Positions 41,063 to 54,400 of a DNA stretch of 64,000 bases are shown in pieces (position 1 is the first letter of the stretch; the number at the start of each line of letters is the position of its first letter). Source of the DNA: Nephrocerus scutellatus (taxonomy: Eukaryota; Arthropoda; Insecta; Diptera; Pipunculidae); contig OX352766.1 of NCBI GenBank assembly GCA_947095585.1, forward strand, positions 1-64,000, written 5' to 3'. The notes beneath the pieces are model-generated. The model worked only from the letters and a program-made list of their open reading frames with translations. It did no database searches and had not been told where the DNA came from. The position numbers and the translations under genes were made by a program.

Positions 41063-42682
41063 CGCGTGTACTTGGTTTAAAACTTGCTATGAAGTGGTGC
41101 GTGTGACGCGTGTGGCACGTGTGGCGCGTGTGGCACATGTACTTGCTATTTATTTATTTACTATGAAGTGGCGCGTGTGACGCGTGTGGCGCGTGTACTT
41201 GTTTTAAAACTTGCACGTGTGACGCGTGTGGCACGTGTGACTTGTTTTAAAACTTGCTATGAAGTGGCGCGTGTGACGCGTGTTCTTGTTTTAAAACTTG
41301 CTATGAAGTGGTGCGTGTGGCACGTGTGACGCGTATGGCGAGTGTACTTGTTTTAAAACTTGCAATGAAGTGGCGCGTGTGACGCGTGTGGCGCGTGTAC
41401 TCATTTTAAAACTCGCACGTGTGACGCGTGTGGCACGTGTGACGCGTGTGGCACGTGTGACGCGTGTGGCACGTGTGACGCGTGTACTTGTTTTAAAACT
41501 TGCTATGAAGTGGCGCGTGTGGCGCGTGTACTTGTTTTAAAACTTGCTATAAAGTGGCGCGTATGGCACGTGTGGCACGAGTGACGCGTGTACTTGTTTT
41601 AAAACTTGCTATGTAGGACGCGTGTGCTGCATGTGGCGCGTGTGACGCGTGTACTTGGTTTAAAACTTGCTATGAAGTGGCGCGCGTGACGCGTGTGGCA
41701 CGTGTACTTGTTTTAAAACTTGCTATAAAGTGATGCGTGTGGTGCGTGTACTCATTTTAAAACTTGCTATGTAGTGACGCGTGTGTTAAACGTGGCGCGT
41801 GTACTTGTTTTAAAACTTGCTATGAAGTGGCGCGTGTGGCGCGTGTGGCGCGTGTACTTGTTTTAAAACTTGCTATGAAGTGACGCGTGTGGCGCGTGTG
41901 TCGCGTGTGGCGCGTGAACTTTTTTTAAAACTTGCTATCAAGTGCTGCATGTGGCGCGTGTGGCGCGTGTGCTTGTTTTAAAACTTGCTATGAAGTGGCG
42001 CGTGTGACGCGTGTACTTGGTTTAAAACTTGCTATGAAGTGGCGCGTGTGGCACGAGTGACGCGTGTACTTGTTTTAAAACTTGCTATGAAGTGGTGCGT
42101 GTGGCACGTGTGACGCGTGTGGCGAGTGTACTTGTTTTAAAACTTGCAATGAAGTGGCGAGTGTGGCGCGTGTGACGCGTGTGCTTATTTTAAAACTTGC
42201 TATGAAGTGGCGCGTGTGGCGCGTGCACTTGTTTTAAAACTTGCTATGAAGTGTTGCGTGTGGCACGTGTGACGCGTGTGGCGAGTGTACTTGTTTTAAA
42301 ACTTGCAATGAAGTGGCGCGTGTGGCGCGTGTACTCATTTTAAAACTTGCACGTGTGACGCGTGTACTTGTTTTAAAACTTGCTATGAAGTGGCGCGTGT
42401 GGCACGAGTGACGAGATTACTTGTTTTAAAACTTGCTATGAAGTGACGCGTGTGGCGCGTGTACTTGTTTTAAAACTTGCTATCAAGTGCTGCATGTGGC
42501 GCGTGTACTCATTTTAAAACTCGCACGTGTGACGCGTGTGGCACGTGTGACGCGTGTGGCGAGTGTACTTGTTTTAAAACTTGCTATGAAGTTGCGCGTG
42601 TGGCGCGTGCGGCGTGTGCGGCGTGTGTGGCGCGTGTACTTGGTTTAAAACTTGCTATGAAGTGGTGCGTGTGACGCGTGTG

Positions 42683-42781
42683 GCGCGTGTGGCGCGTGTG
42701 GCGCGTGTGGCGCGTGTGGCGCGTGTGGCGCGTGTGGCGCGTGTGGCGCGTGTGGCGCGTGTGGCGCGTGTGGCGCGTGTA
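42683..42781 (+). repeat. Longest uninterrupted GCGCGTGTG run in a type B island (11 units)
   Basis: Eleven consecutive 9-mers follow one ACGCGTGTG unit. Ten are exact GCGCGTGTG and the last is GCGCGTGTA before the next spacer. It shows the 9-mer expanding on its own, independently of the surrounding modules. Confidence 0.92.
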
Positions 42782-45700
42782 CTTGTTTTAAAACTTGCAA
42801 TGAAATGGCGCGTGAGGCGCGTGTGGCGCGTGTGCTTGTTTTAAAACTTGCTATGAAGTGGCGCGTGTGACGCGTGTACTTGGTTTAAAACTTGCTATGA
42901 AGTGGCGCGTGTGACGCGTGTGACGCGTGTGGCGCGTGCGCTTGTTTGAAACTTGCTATGAAGTGACGCGTGTGCTTATTTTAAAACTTGCTATGAAGTG
43001 ACGCGTGTGGCGCGTGTGGCGCGTGTGGCGCGTGTGACGCGTGTGGCGCGTGTGCTTGTTTTAAAACTTGCTATGAAGTGGCGCGTGTGGCGCGTGTGGC
43101 GCGTGCACTTGTTTTAAAACTTGCTATGAAGTGGCGCGTGTGGCGCGTGTGGCGCGTGTACTTGTTTTAAAACTTGCAATGAAGTGGCGCGTGTGACGCT
43201 TGTTTTAAAACTTGCTATGAAGTGGCGCGTGTGAAGCGTGTGTACTTGTTTTAAAACTTGCTATGAAGTGACGCGTGTGGCGCGTGTACTCATTTTAAAA
43301 CTTGCTATGTAGTGACGCGTGTGTTAAACGTGGCGCGTGTACTTGTTTTAAAACTTGCTATGAAGTGGCGCGTGTGGCGCGTGTGGCGCGTGTACTTGTT
43401 TTAAAACTTGCTATGAAGTGACGCGTGTGGCGCGTGTGTCGCGTGTGGCGCGTGAACTTTTTTTAAAACTTGCTATCAAGTGCTGCATGTGGCGCGTGTG
43501 GCGCGTGTGCTTGTTTTAAAACTTGCTATGAAGTGGCGCGTGTGACGCGTGTACTTGGTTTAAAACTTGCTATGAAGTGGCGCGTGTGGCACGAGTGACG
43601 CGTGTACTTGTTTTAAAACTTGCTATGAAGTGGTGCGTGTGGCACGTGTGACGCGTGTGGCGAGTGTACTTGTTTTAAAACTTGCAATGAAGTGGCGAGT
43701 GTGGCGCGTGTGACGCGTGTGCTTATTTTAAAACTTGCTATGAAGTGGCGCGTGTGGCGCGTGCACTTGTTTTAAAACTTGCTATGAAGTGTTGCGTGTG
43801 GCACGTGTGACGCGTGTGGCGAGTGTACTTGTTTTAAAACTTGCAATGAAGTGGCGCGTGTGGCGCGTGTACTCATTTTAAAACTTGCACGTGTGACGCG
43901 TGTACTTGTTTTAAAACTTGCTATGAAGTGGCGCGTGTGGCACGAGTGACGCGATTACTTGTTTTAAAACTTGCTATGAAGTGACGCGTGTGGCGCGTGT
44001 ACTTGTTTTAAAACTTGCTATCAAGTGCTGCATGTGGCGCGTGTGGCGCGTGTGCTTGTTTTAAAACTTGCTATGAAGTGGCGCGTGTGACGCGTGTACT
44101 TGGTTTAAAACTTGCTATGAAGTGGCGCTTGTGCCGCGTGTGGCGCGTGTACTCATTTTAAAACTCGCACGTGTGACGCGTGTGGCACGTGTGACGCGTG
44201 TGGCGAGTGTACTTGTTTTAAAACTTGCTATGAAGTGGCGCGTGTGGCGCGTGCGGCGCGTGTGGCGCGTGTGGCGCGTGCGGCGCGTGCGGCGCGTGTG
44301 GCGCGTGTGACGCGTGTACTTGGTTTAAAACTTGCTATGAAGTGGCGCGTGTGACGCGTGTGGCGCGTGTACTTGTTTTAAAACTTGCACGTGTGACGCG
44401 TGTGGCACGTGTGACTTGTTTTAAAACTTGCTATGAAGTGGCGCGTGTGACGCGTGTTCTTGTTTTAAAACTTGCTATGAAGTGGTGCGTGTGGCACGTG
44501 TGACGCGTATGGCGAGTGTACTTGTTTTAAAACTTGCAATGAAGTGGCGCGTGTGACGCGTGTGGCGCGTGTACTCATTTTAAAACTTGCACGTGTGACG
44601 CGTGTGGCACGTGTGACTTGTTTTAAAACTTGCTATGAAGTGGCGCGTGTGACGCGTGTTCTTGTTTTAAAACTTGCTATGAAGTGGTGCGTGTGGCACG
44701 TGTGACGCGTATGGCGAGTGTACTTGTTTTAAAACTTGCAATGAAGTGGCGCGTGTGACGCGTGTGGCGCGTGTACTCATTTTAAAACTCGCACGTGTGA
44801 CGCGTGTGGCACGTGTGACGCGTGTACTTGTTTTAAAACTTGCTATGAAGTGGCGCGTGTGGCGCGTGTACTTGTTTTAAAACTTGCTATAAAGTGGCGC
44901 GTATGGCACGTGTGGCACGAGTGACGCGTGTACTTGTTTTAAAACTTGCTATGTAGGACGCGTGTGCTGCATGTGGCGCGTGTGACGCGTGTACTTGGTT
45001 TAAAACTTGCTATGAAGTGGCGCGCGTGACGCGTGTGGCACGTGTACTTGTTTTAAAACTTGCTATAAAGTGATGCGTGTGGTGCGTGTGGCACGTGTGA
45101 CGCGTGTGGCGAGTGTACTTGTTTTAAAACTTGCAATGAAGTGGCGCTTATGCCGCGTGTGGCGCGTGTACTCATTTTAAAACTCGCACGTGTGACGCGT
45201 GTGGCACGTGTGACGCGTGTGGCGAGTGTACTTGTTTTAAAACTTGCTATGAAGTGGCGCGTGTGGCGCGTGCGGCGCGTGTGGCGCGTGTGACGCGTGT
45301 ACTTGGTTTAAAACTTGCTATGAAGTGGTGCGTGTGACGCGTGTGGCACGTGTGGCGCGTGTGGCACATGTACTTGCTATTTATTTATTTACTATGAAGT
45401 GGCGCGTGTGACGCGTGTGGCGCGTGTACTTGTTTTAAAACTTGCACGTGTGACGCGTGTGGCACGTGTGACTTGTTTTAAAACTTGCTATGAAGTGGCA
45501 CGTGTGACGCGTGTGGCGCGTGTACTCATTTTAAAACTCGCACGTGTGACGCGTGTGGCACGTGTGACGCGTGTGGCACGTGTGACGCGTGTGGCACGTG
45601 TGACGCGTGTACTTGTTTTAAAACTTGCTATGAAGTGGCGCGTGTGGCGCGTGTACTTGTTTTAAAACTTGCTATAAAGTGGCGCGTATGGCACGTGTGG

Positions 45701-46650
45701 CACGAGTGACGCGTGTACTTGTTTTAAAACTTGCTATGTAGGACGCGTGTGCTGCATGTGGCGCGTGTGACGCGTGTACTTGGTTTAAAACTTGCTATGA
45801 AGTGGCGCGCGTGACGCGTGTGGCACGTGTACTTGTTTTAAAACTTGCTATAAAGTGATGCGTGTGGTGCGTGTGGCACGTGTGACGCGTGTGGCGAGTG
45901 TACTTGTTTTAAAACTTGCAATGAAGTGGCGCTTGTGCCGCGTGTGGCGCGTGTACTCATTTTAAAACTCGCACGTGTGACGCGTGTGGCACGTGTGACG
46001 CGTGTGGCGAGTGTACTTGTTTTAAAACTTGCTATGAAGTGGCGCGTGTGGCGCGTGTGGCGCGTGTGGCGCGTGCGGCGCGTGTGGCGCGTGTGACGCG
46101 TGTACTTGGTTTAAAACTTGCTATGAAGTGGTGCGTGTGACGCGTGTGGCACATGTACTTGCTATTTATTTATTTACTATGAAGTGGCGCGTGTGACGCG
46201 TGTTCTTGTTTTAAAACTTGCTATGAAGTGGTGCGTGTGGCACGTGTGACGCGTATGGCGAGTGTACTCATTTTAAAACTCGCACGTGTGACGCGTGTGG
46301 CACGTGTGACGCGTGTGGCACGTGTGACGCGTGTACTTGTTTTAAAACTTGCTATGAAGTGGCGCGTGTGGCGCGTGTACTTGTTTTAAAACTTGCTATA
46401 AAGTGGCGCGTATGGCACGTGTGGCACGAGTGACGCGTGTACTTGTTTTAAAACTTGCTATGTAGGACGCGTGTTCTGCATGTGGCGCGTGTGACGCGTG
46501 TACTTGGTTTAAAACTTGCTATGAAGTGGCGCGCGTGACGCGTGTGGCACGTGTACTTGTTTTAAAACTTGCTATAAAGTGATGCGTGTGGTGCGTGTGG
46601 CACGTGTGACGCGTGTGGCGAGTGTACTTGTTTTAAAACTTGCAATGAAG

Positions 46651-47550
46651 TGGCGCTTGTGCCGCGTGTGGCGCGTGTACTCATTTTAAAACTCGCACGT
46701 GTGACGCGTGTGGCACGTGTGACGCGTGTGGCGAGTGTACTTGTTTTAAAACTTGCTATGAAGTGGCGCGTGTGGCGCGTGTGGCGCGTGCGGCGCGTGT
46801 GGCGCGTGCGGCGCGTGTGGCGCGTGTGACGCGTGTACTTGGTTTAAAACTTGCTATGAAGTGGTGCGTGTGACGCGTGTGGCACGTGTGGCGCGTGTGG
46901 CACATGTACTTGCTATTTATTTATTTACTATGAAGTGGCGCGTGTGACGCGTGTGGCGCGTGTACTTGTTTTAAAACTTGCACGTGTGACGCGTGTGGCA
47001 CGTGTGACTTGTTTTAAAACTTGCTATGAAGTGGCGCGTGTGACGCGTGTTCTTGTTTTAAAACTTGCTATGAAGTGGTGCGTGTGGCACGTGTGACGCG
47101 TATGGCGAGTGTACTTGTTTTAAAACTTGCAATGAAGTGGCGCGTGTGACGCGTGTGGCGCGTGTACTCATTTTAAAACTCGCACGTGTGACGCGTGTGG
47201 CACGTGTGACGCGTGTGGCACGTGTGACGCGTGTACTTGTTTTAAAACTTGCTATGAAGTGGCGCGTGTGGCGCGTGTACTTGTTTTAAAACTTGCTATA
47301 AAGTGGCGCGTATGGCACGTGTGGCACGAGTGACGCGTGTACTTGTGTTAAAACTTGCTATGTAGGACGCGTGTGCTGCATGTGGCGCGTGTGACGCGTG
47401 TACTTGGTTTAAAACTTGCTATGAAGTGGCGCGCGTGACGCGTGTGGCACGTGTACTTGTTTTAAAACTTGCTATAAAGTGATGCGTGTGGTGCGTGTGG
47501 CACGTGTGACGCGTGTGGCGAGTGTACTTGTTTTAAAACTTGCAATGAAG
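46651..47550 (+). repeat. Reference higher-order repeat (HOR), 900 bp
   Basis: This copy is delimited by successive occurrences of the diagnostic variant TGGCGCTTGTGCCGCG. It holds about 15 modules in fixed order. Landmarks are a CTCATTTTAAAACTCG spacer near 46680, a variable 9-mer run at about 46764-46830, a CTTGGTTTAAAAC spacer near 46838, the TATTTATTTATTTA spacer at 46909-46937, a GTATGGCGAG 9-mer variant near 47100, a TATAAA spacer near 47298, a spacer ending CTATGTAG near 47356, and a second TATAAA spacer near 47473. By hand count it contains 12 CACGTG hexamers. One spacer here reads CTTGTGTTAAAAC (near 47344), a private substitution. Confidence 0.9.
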
Positions 47551-48441
47551 TGGCGCTTGTGCCGCGTGTGGCGCGTGTACTCATTTTAAAACTCGCACGT
47601 GTGACGCGTGTGGCACGTGTGACGCGTGTGGCGAGTGTACTTGTTTTAAAACTTGCTATGAAGTGGCGCGTGTGGCGCGTGTGGCGCGTGTGGCGCGTGC
47701 GGCGCGTGTGGCGCGTGTGACGCGTGTACTTGGTTTAAAACTTGCTATGAAGTGGTGCGTGTGACGCGTGTGGCACGTGTGGCGCGTGTGGCACATGTAC
47801 TTGCTATTTATTTATTTACTATGAAGTGGCGCGTGTGACGCGTGTGGCGCGTGTACTTGTTTTAAAACTTGCACGTGTGACGCGTGTGGCACGTGTGACT
47901 TGTTTTAAAACTTGCTATGAAGTGGCGCGTGTGACGCGTGTTCTTGTTTTAAAACTTGCTATGAAGTGGTGCGTGTGGCACGTGTGACGCGTATGGCGAG
48001 TGTACTTGTTTTAAAACTTGCAATGAAGTGGCGCGTGTGACGCGTGTGGCGCGTGTACTCATTTTAAAACTCGCACGTGTGACGCGTGTGGCACGTGTGA
48101 CGCGTGTGGCACGTGTGACGCGTGTACTTGTTTTAAAACTTGCTATGAAGTGGCGCGTGTGGCGCGTGTACTTGTTTTAAAACTTGCTATAAAGTGGCGC
48201 GTATGGCACGTGTGGCACGAGTGACGCGTGTACTTGTTTTAAAACTTGCTATGTAGGACGCGTGTGCTGCATGTGGCGCGTGTGACGCGTGTACTTGGTT
48301 TAAAACTTGCTATGAAGTGGCGCGCGTGACGCGTGTGGCACGTGTACTTGTTTTAAAACTTGCTATAAAGTGATGCGTGTGGTGCGTGTGGCACGTGTGA
48401 CGCGTGTGGCGAGTGTACTTGTTTTAAAACTTGCAATGAAG
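47551..48441 (+). repeat. Adjacent HOR copy, 891 bp
   Basis: This copy has the same module order as the 900-bp copy immediately before it. It is exactly one 9-mer shorter, and the difference lies in the variable run after the fourth spacer (about 47665-47720). It shows that HOR length changes in 9-bp steps. The next diagnostic marker comes 1,173 bp later (near 49615) because extra modules are duplicated at about 49080-49300. Confidence 0.88.
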
Positions 48442-51400
48442 TGGCGCTTGTGCCGCGTGTGGCGCGTGTACTCATTTTAAAACTCGCACGTGTGACGCGT
48501 GTGGCACGTGTGACGCGTGTGGCGAGTGTACTTGTTTTAAAACTTGCTATGAAGTGGCGCGTGTGGCGCGTGTGGCGCGTGTGGCGCGTGCGGCGCGTGT
48601 GGCGCGTGCGGCGCGTGTGGCGCGTGTGACGCGTGTACTTGGTTTAAAACTTGCTATGAAGTGGTGCGTGTGACGCGTGTGGCACGTGTGGCGCGTGTGG
48701 CACATGTACTTGCTATTTATTTATTTACTATGAAGTGGCGCGTGTGACGCGTGTGGCGCGTGTACTTGTTTTAAAACTTGCACGTGTGACGCGTGTGGCA
48801 CGTGTGACTTGTTTTAAAACTTGCTATGAAGTGGCGCGTGTGACGCGTGTTCTTGTTTTAAAACTTGCTATGAAGTGGTGCGTGTGGCACGTGTGACGCG
48901 TATGGCGAGTGTACTTGTTTTAAAACTTGCAATGAAGTGGCGCGTGTGACGCGTGTGGCGCGTGTACTCATTTTAAAACTCGCACGTGTGACGCGTGTGG
49001 CACGTGTGACGCGTGTGGCACGTGTGACGCGTGTGGCACGTGTGACGCGTGTACTTGTTTTAAAACTTGCTATGAAGTGGCGCGTGTGACGCGTGTTCTT
49101 GTTTTAAAACTTGCTATGAAGTGGTGCGTGTGGCACGTGTGACGCGTATGGCGAGTGTACTTGTTTTAAAACTTGCAATGAAGTGGCGCGTGTGACGCGT
49201 GTGGCGCGTGTACTCATTTTAAAACTCGCACGTGTGACGCGTGTGGCACGTGTGACGCGTGTGGCACGTGTGACGCGTGTGGCACGTGTGACGCGTGTAC
49301 TTGTTTTAAAACTTGCTATGAAGTGGCGCGTGTGGCGCGTGTACTTGTTTTAAAACTTGCTATAAAGTGGCGCGTATGGCACGTGTGGCACGAGTGACGC
49401 GTGTACTTGTTTTAAAACTTGCTATGTAGGACGCGTGTGCTGCATGTGGCGCGTGTGACGCGTGTACTTGGTTTAAAACTTGCTATGAAGTGGCGCGCGT
49501 GACGCGTGTGGCACGTGTACTTGTTTTAAAACTTGCTATAAAGTGATGCGTGTGGTGCGTGTGGCACGTGTGACGCGTGTGGCGAGTGTACTTGTTTTAA
49601 AACTTGCAATGAAGTGGCGCTTGTGCCGCGTGTGGCGCGTGTACTCATTTTAAAACTCGCACGTGTGACGCGTGTGGCACGTGTGACGCGTGTGGCGAGT
49701 GTACTTGTTTTAAAACTTGCTATGAAGTGGCGCGTGTGGCGCGTGTGGCGCGTGCGGCGCGTGTGGCGCGTGTGACGCGTGTACTTGGTTTAAAACTTGC
49801 TATGAAGTGGTGCGTGTGACGCGTGTGGCACGTGTGGCGCGTGTGGCACATGTACTTGCTATTTATTTATTTACTATGAAGTGGCGCGTGTGACGCGTGT
49901 GGCGCGTGTACTTGTTTTAAAACTTGCACGTGTGACGCGTGTGGCACGTGTGACTTGTTTTAAAACTTGCTATGAAGTGGCGCGTGTGACGCGTGTTCTT
50001 GTTTTAAAACTTGCTATGAAGTGGTGCGTGTGGCACGTGTGACGCGTATGGCGAGTGTACTTGTTTTAAAACTTGCAATGAAGTGGCGCGTGTGACGCGT
50101 GTGGCGCGTGTACTCATTTTAAAACTCGCACGTGTGACGCGTGTGGCACGTGTGACGCGTGTGGCACGTGTGACGCGTGTGGCACGTGTGACGCGTGTGG
50201 CACGTGTGACGCGTGTACTTGTTTTAAAACTTGCTATGAAGTGGCGCGTGTGGCGCGTGTACTTGTTTTAAAACTTGCTATAAAGTGGCGCGTATGGCAC
50301 GTGTGGCACGAGTGACGCGTGTACTTGTTTTAAAACTTGCTATGTAGGACGCGTGTGCTGCATGTGGCGCGTGTGACGCGTGTACTTGGTTTAAAACTTG
50401 CTATGAAGTGGCGCGCGTGACGCGTGTGACGCGTGTACTTGGTTTAAAACTTGCTATGAAGTGGTGCGTGTGACGCGTGTGGCACGTGTGGCGCGTGTGG
50501 CACATGTACTTGCTATTTATTTATTTACTATGAAGTGGCGCGTGTGACGCGTGTGGCGCGTGTACTTGTTTTAAAACTTGCACGTGTGACGCGTGTGGCA
50601 CGTGTGACTTGTTTTAAAACTTGCTATGAAGTGGCGCGTGTGACGCGTGTTCTTGTTTTAAAACTTGCTATGAAGTGGTGCGTGTGGCACGTGTGACGCG
50701 TATGGCGAGTGTACTTGTTTTAAAACTTGCAATGAAGTGGCGCGTGTGACGCGTGTGGCGCGTGTACTCATTTTAAAACTCGCACGTGTGACGCGTGTGG
50801 CACGTGTGACGCGTGTGGCACGTGTGACGCGTGTGGCACGTGTGACGCGTGTACTTGTTTTAAAACTTGCTATGAAGTGGCGCGTGTGGCGCGTGTACTT
50901 GTTTTAAAACTTGCTATAAAGTGGCGCGTATGGCACGTGTGGCACGAGTGACGCGTGTACTTGTTTTAAAACTTGCTATGTAGGACGCGTGTGCTGCATG
51001 TGGCGCGTGTGACGCGTGTACTTGGTTTAAAACTTGCTATGAAGTGGCGCGCGTGACGCGTGTGGCACGTGTACTTGTTTTAAAACTTGCTATAAAGTGA
51101 TGCGTGTGGTGCGTGTGGCACGTGTGACGCGTGTGGCGAGTGTACTTGTTTTAAAACTTGCAATGAAGTGGCGCTTGTGCCGCGTGTGGCGCGTGTACTC
51201 ATTTTAAAACTCGCACGTGTGACGCGTGTGGCACGTGTGACGCGTGTGGCGAGTGTACTTGTTTTAAAACTTGCTATGAAGTGGCGCGTGTGGCGCGTGT
51301 GGCGCGTGTGGCGCGTGTGGCGCGTTCGGCGCGTGCGGCGCGTGTGGCGCGTGTGACGCGTGTACTTGGTTTAAAACTTGCTATGAAGTGGTGCGTGTGA

Positions 51401-54400
51401 CGCGTGTGGCACGTGTGGCGCGTGTGGCACATGTACTTGCTATTTATTTATTTACTATGAAGTGGCGCGTGTGACGCGTGTGGCGCGTGTACTTGTTTTA
51501 AAACTTGCACGTGTGACGCGTGTGGCACGTGTGACTTGTTTTAAAACTTGCTATGAAGTGGCGCGTGTGACGCGTGTTCTTGTTTTAAAACTTGCTATGA
51601 AGTGGTGCGTGTGGCACGTGTGACGCGTATGGCGAGTGTACTTGTTTTAAAACTTGCAATGAAGTGGCGCGTGTGACGCGTGTGGCGCGTGTACTCATTT
51701 TAAAACTCGCACGTGTGACGCGTGTGGCACGTGTGACGCGTGTGGCACGTGTGACGCGTGTACTTGTTTTAAAACTTGCTATGAAGTGGCGCGTGTGGCG
51801 CGTGTACTTGTTTTAAAACTTGCTATAAAGTGGCGCGTATGGCACGTGTGGCACGAGTGACGCGTGTACTTGTTTTAAAACTTGCTATGTAGGACGCGTG
51901 TGCTGCATGTGGCGCGTGTGACGCGTGTACTTGGTTTAAAACTTGCTATGAAGTGGCGCGCGTGACGCGTGTGGCACGTGTACTTGTTTTAAAACTTGCT
52001 ATAAAGTGATGCGTGTGGTGCGTGTGGCACGTGTGACGCGTGTGGCGAGTGTACTTGTTTTAAAACTTGCAATGAAGTGGCGCTTGTGCCGCGTGTGGCG
52101 CGTGTACTCATTTTAAAACTCGCACGTGTGACGCGTGTGGCACGTGTGACGCGTGTGGCGAGTGTACTTGTTTTAAAACTTGCTATGAAGTGGCGCGTGT
52201 GGCGCGTGTGGCGCGTGTGGCGCGTGCGGCGCGTGTGGCGCGTGCGGCGCGTGTGACGCGTGTACTTGGTTTAAAACTTGCTATGAAGTGGTGCGTGTGA
52301 CGCGTGTGGCACGTGTGGCGCGTGTGGCACATGTACTTGCTATTTATTTATTTACTATGAAGTGGCGCGTGTGACGCGTGTGGCGCGTGTACTTGTTTTA
52401 AAACTTGCACGTGTGACGCGTGTGGCACGTGTGACTTGTTTTAAAACTTGCTATGAAGTGGCGCGTGTGACGCGTGTTCTTGTTTTAAAACTTGCTATGA
52501 AGTGGTGCGTGTGGCACGTGTGACGCGTATGGCGAGTGTACTTGTTTTAAAACTTGCAATGAAGTGGCGCGTGTGACGCGTGTGGCGCGTGTACTCATTT
52601 TAAAACTCGCACGTGTGACGCGTGTGGCACGTGTGACGCGTGTGGCACGTGTGACGCGTGTGGCACGTGTGACGCGTGTACTTGTTTTAAAACTTGCTAT
52701 GAAGTGGCGCGTGTGGCGCGTGTACTTGTTTTAAAACTTGCTATAAAGTGGCGCGTATGGCACGTGTGGCACGAGTGACGCGTGTACTTCTTTTAAAACT
52801 TGCTATGTAGGACGCGTGTGCTGCATGTGGCGCGTGTGACGCGTGTACTTGGTTTAAAACTTGCTATGAAGTGGCGCGCGTGACGCGTGTGGCACGTGTA
52901 CTTGTTTTAAAACTTGCTATAAAGTGATGCGTGTGGTGCGTGTGGCACGTGTGACGCGTGTGGCGAGTGTACTTGTTTTAAAACTTGCAATGAAGTGGCG
53001 CGTGTGCCGCGTGTGGCGCGTGTACTCATTTTAAAACTCGCACGTGTGACGCGTGTGGCACGTGTGACGCGTGTGGCGAGTGTACTTGTTTTAAAACTTG
53101 CTATGAAGTTGCGCGTGTGGCGCGTGCGGCGAGTGCGGCGTGTGTGGCGCGTGTACTTGGTTTAAAACTTGCTATGAAGTGGTGCGTGTGACGCGTGTGG
53201 CGCGTGTGGCGCGTGTGGCGCGTGTGGCGCGTGTGGCGCGTGTGGCGCGTGTGGCGCGTTTGGCGCGTGCGCTTGTTTTAAAACTTGCTATGAAGTGGCG
53301 CGTGTGGCGCGTGTGGCGCGTGTACTTGTTTTAAAACTTGCAATGAAATGGCGCGTGAGGCGCGTGTGGCGCGTGTGCTTGTTTTAAAACTTGCTATGAA
53401 GTGGCGCGTGTGACGCGTGTACTTGGTTTAAAACTTGCTATGAAGTGGCGCGTGTGACGCGTGTGGCGCGTGTGACGCGTGTGGCGCGTGTGGCGCGTGC
53501 GCTTGTTTGAAACTTGCTATGAAGTGACGCGTGTGCTTATTTTAAAACTTGCTATGAAGTGACGCGTGTGGCGCGTGTGGCGCGTGTGACGCGTGTGGCG
53601 CGTGTGCTTGTTTTAAAACTTGCTATGAAGTGGCGCGTGTGGCGCGTGTGGCGCGTGCACTTGTTTTAAAACTTGCTATGAAGTGGCGCGTGTGGCGCGT
53701 GTGGCGCGTGTACTTGTTTTAAAACTTGCTATGAAGTGACGCGTGTGGCGCGTGTGTCGCGTGTGGCGCGTGAACTTTTTTTAAAACTTGCTATCAAGTG
53801 CTGCATGTGGCGCGTGTGGCGCGTGTGCTTGTTTTAAAACTTGCTATGAAGTGGCGCGTGTGACGCGTGTACTTGGTTTAAAACTTGCTATGAAGTGGCG
53901 CGTGTGGCACGAGTGACGCGTGTGGCGAGTGTACTTGTTTTAAAACTTGCAATGAAGTGGCGCGTGTGGCGCGTGTACCCATTTTAAAACTTGCTATGAA
54001 ACTTGCTATCAAGTGCTGCATGTGGCGCGTGTGGCGCGTGTGCTTGTTCTAAAACTTGATATGAAGTGGCGCGTGTGACGCGTGTACTTGGTTTAAAACT
54101 TGCTATGAAGTGGCGCGTGTGACGCGCGTGACGCGTGCGCTTGTTTGAAACTTGCTATGAAGTGACGCGTGTGGCGCGTGTGACGCGTGTGCTTATTTTA
54201 AAACTTGCTATGAAGGGGCGCGTGTGGCGCGTGCACTTGTTTTAAAACTTGCTATGAAGTGGTGCGTGTGGCACGTGTGACGCGTGTGGCGAGTGTACTT
54301 GTTTTAAAACTTGCAATGAAGTGGCGCGTGTGGCGCGTGTACTCATTTTAAAACTTGCACGTGTGACGCGTGTACTTGTTTTAAAACTTGCTATGAAGTG

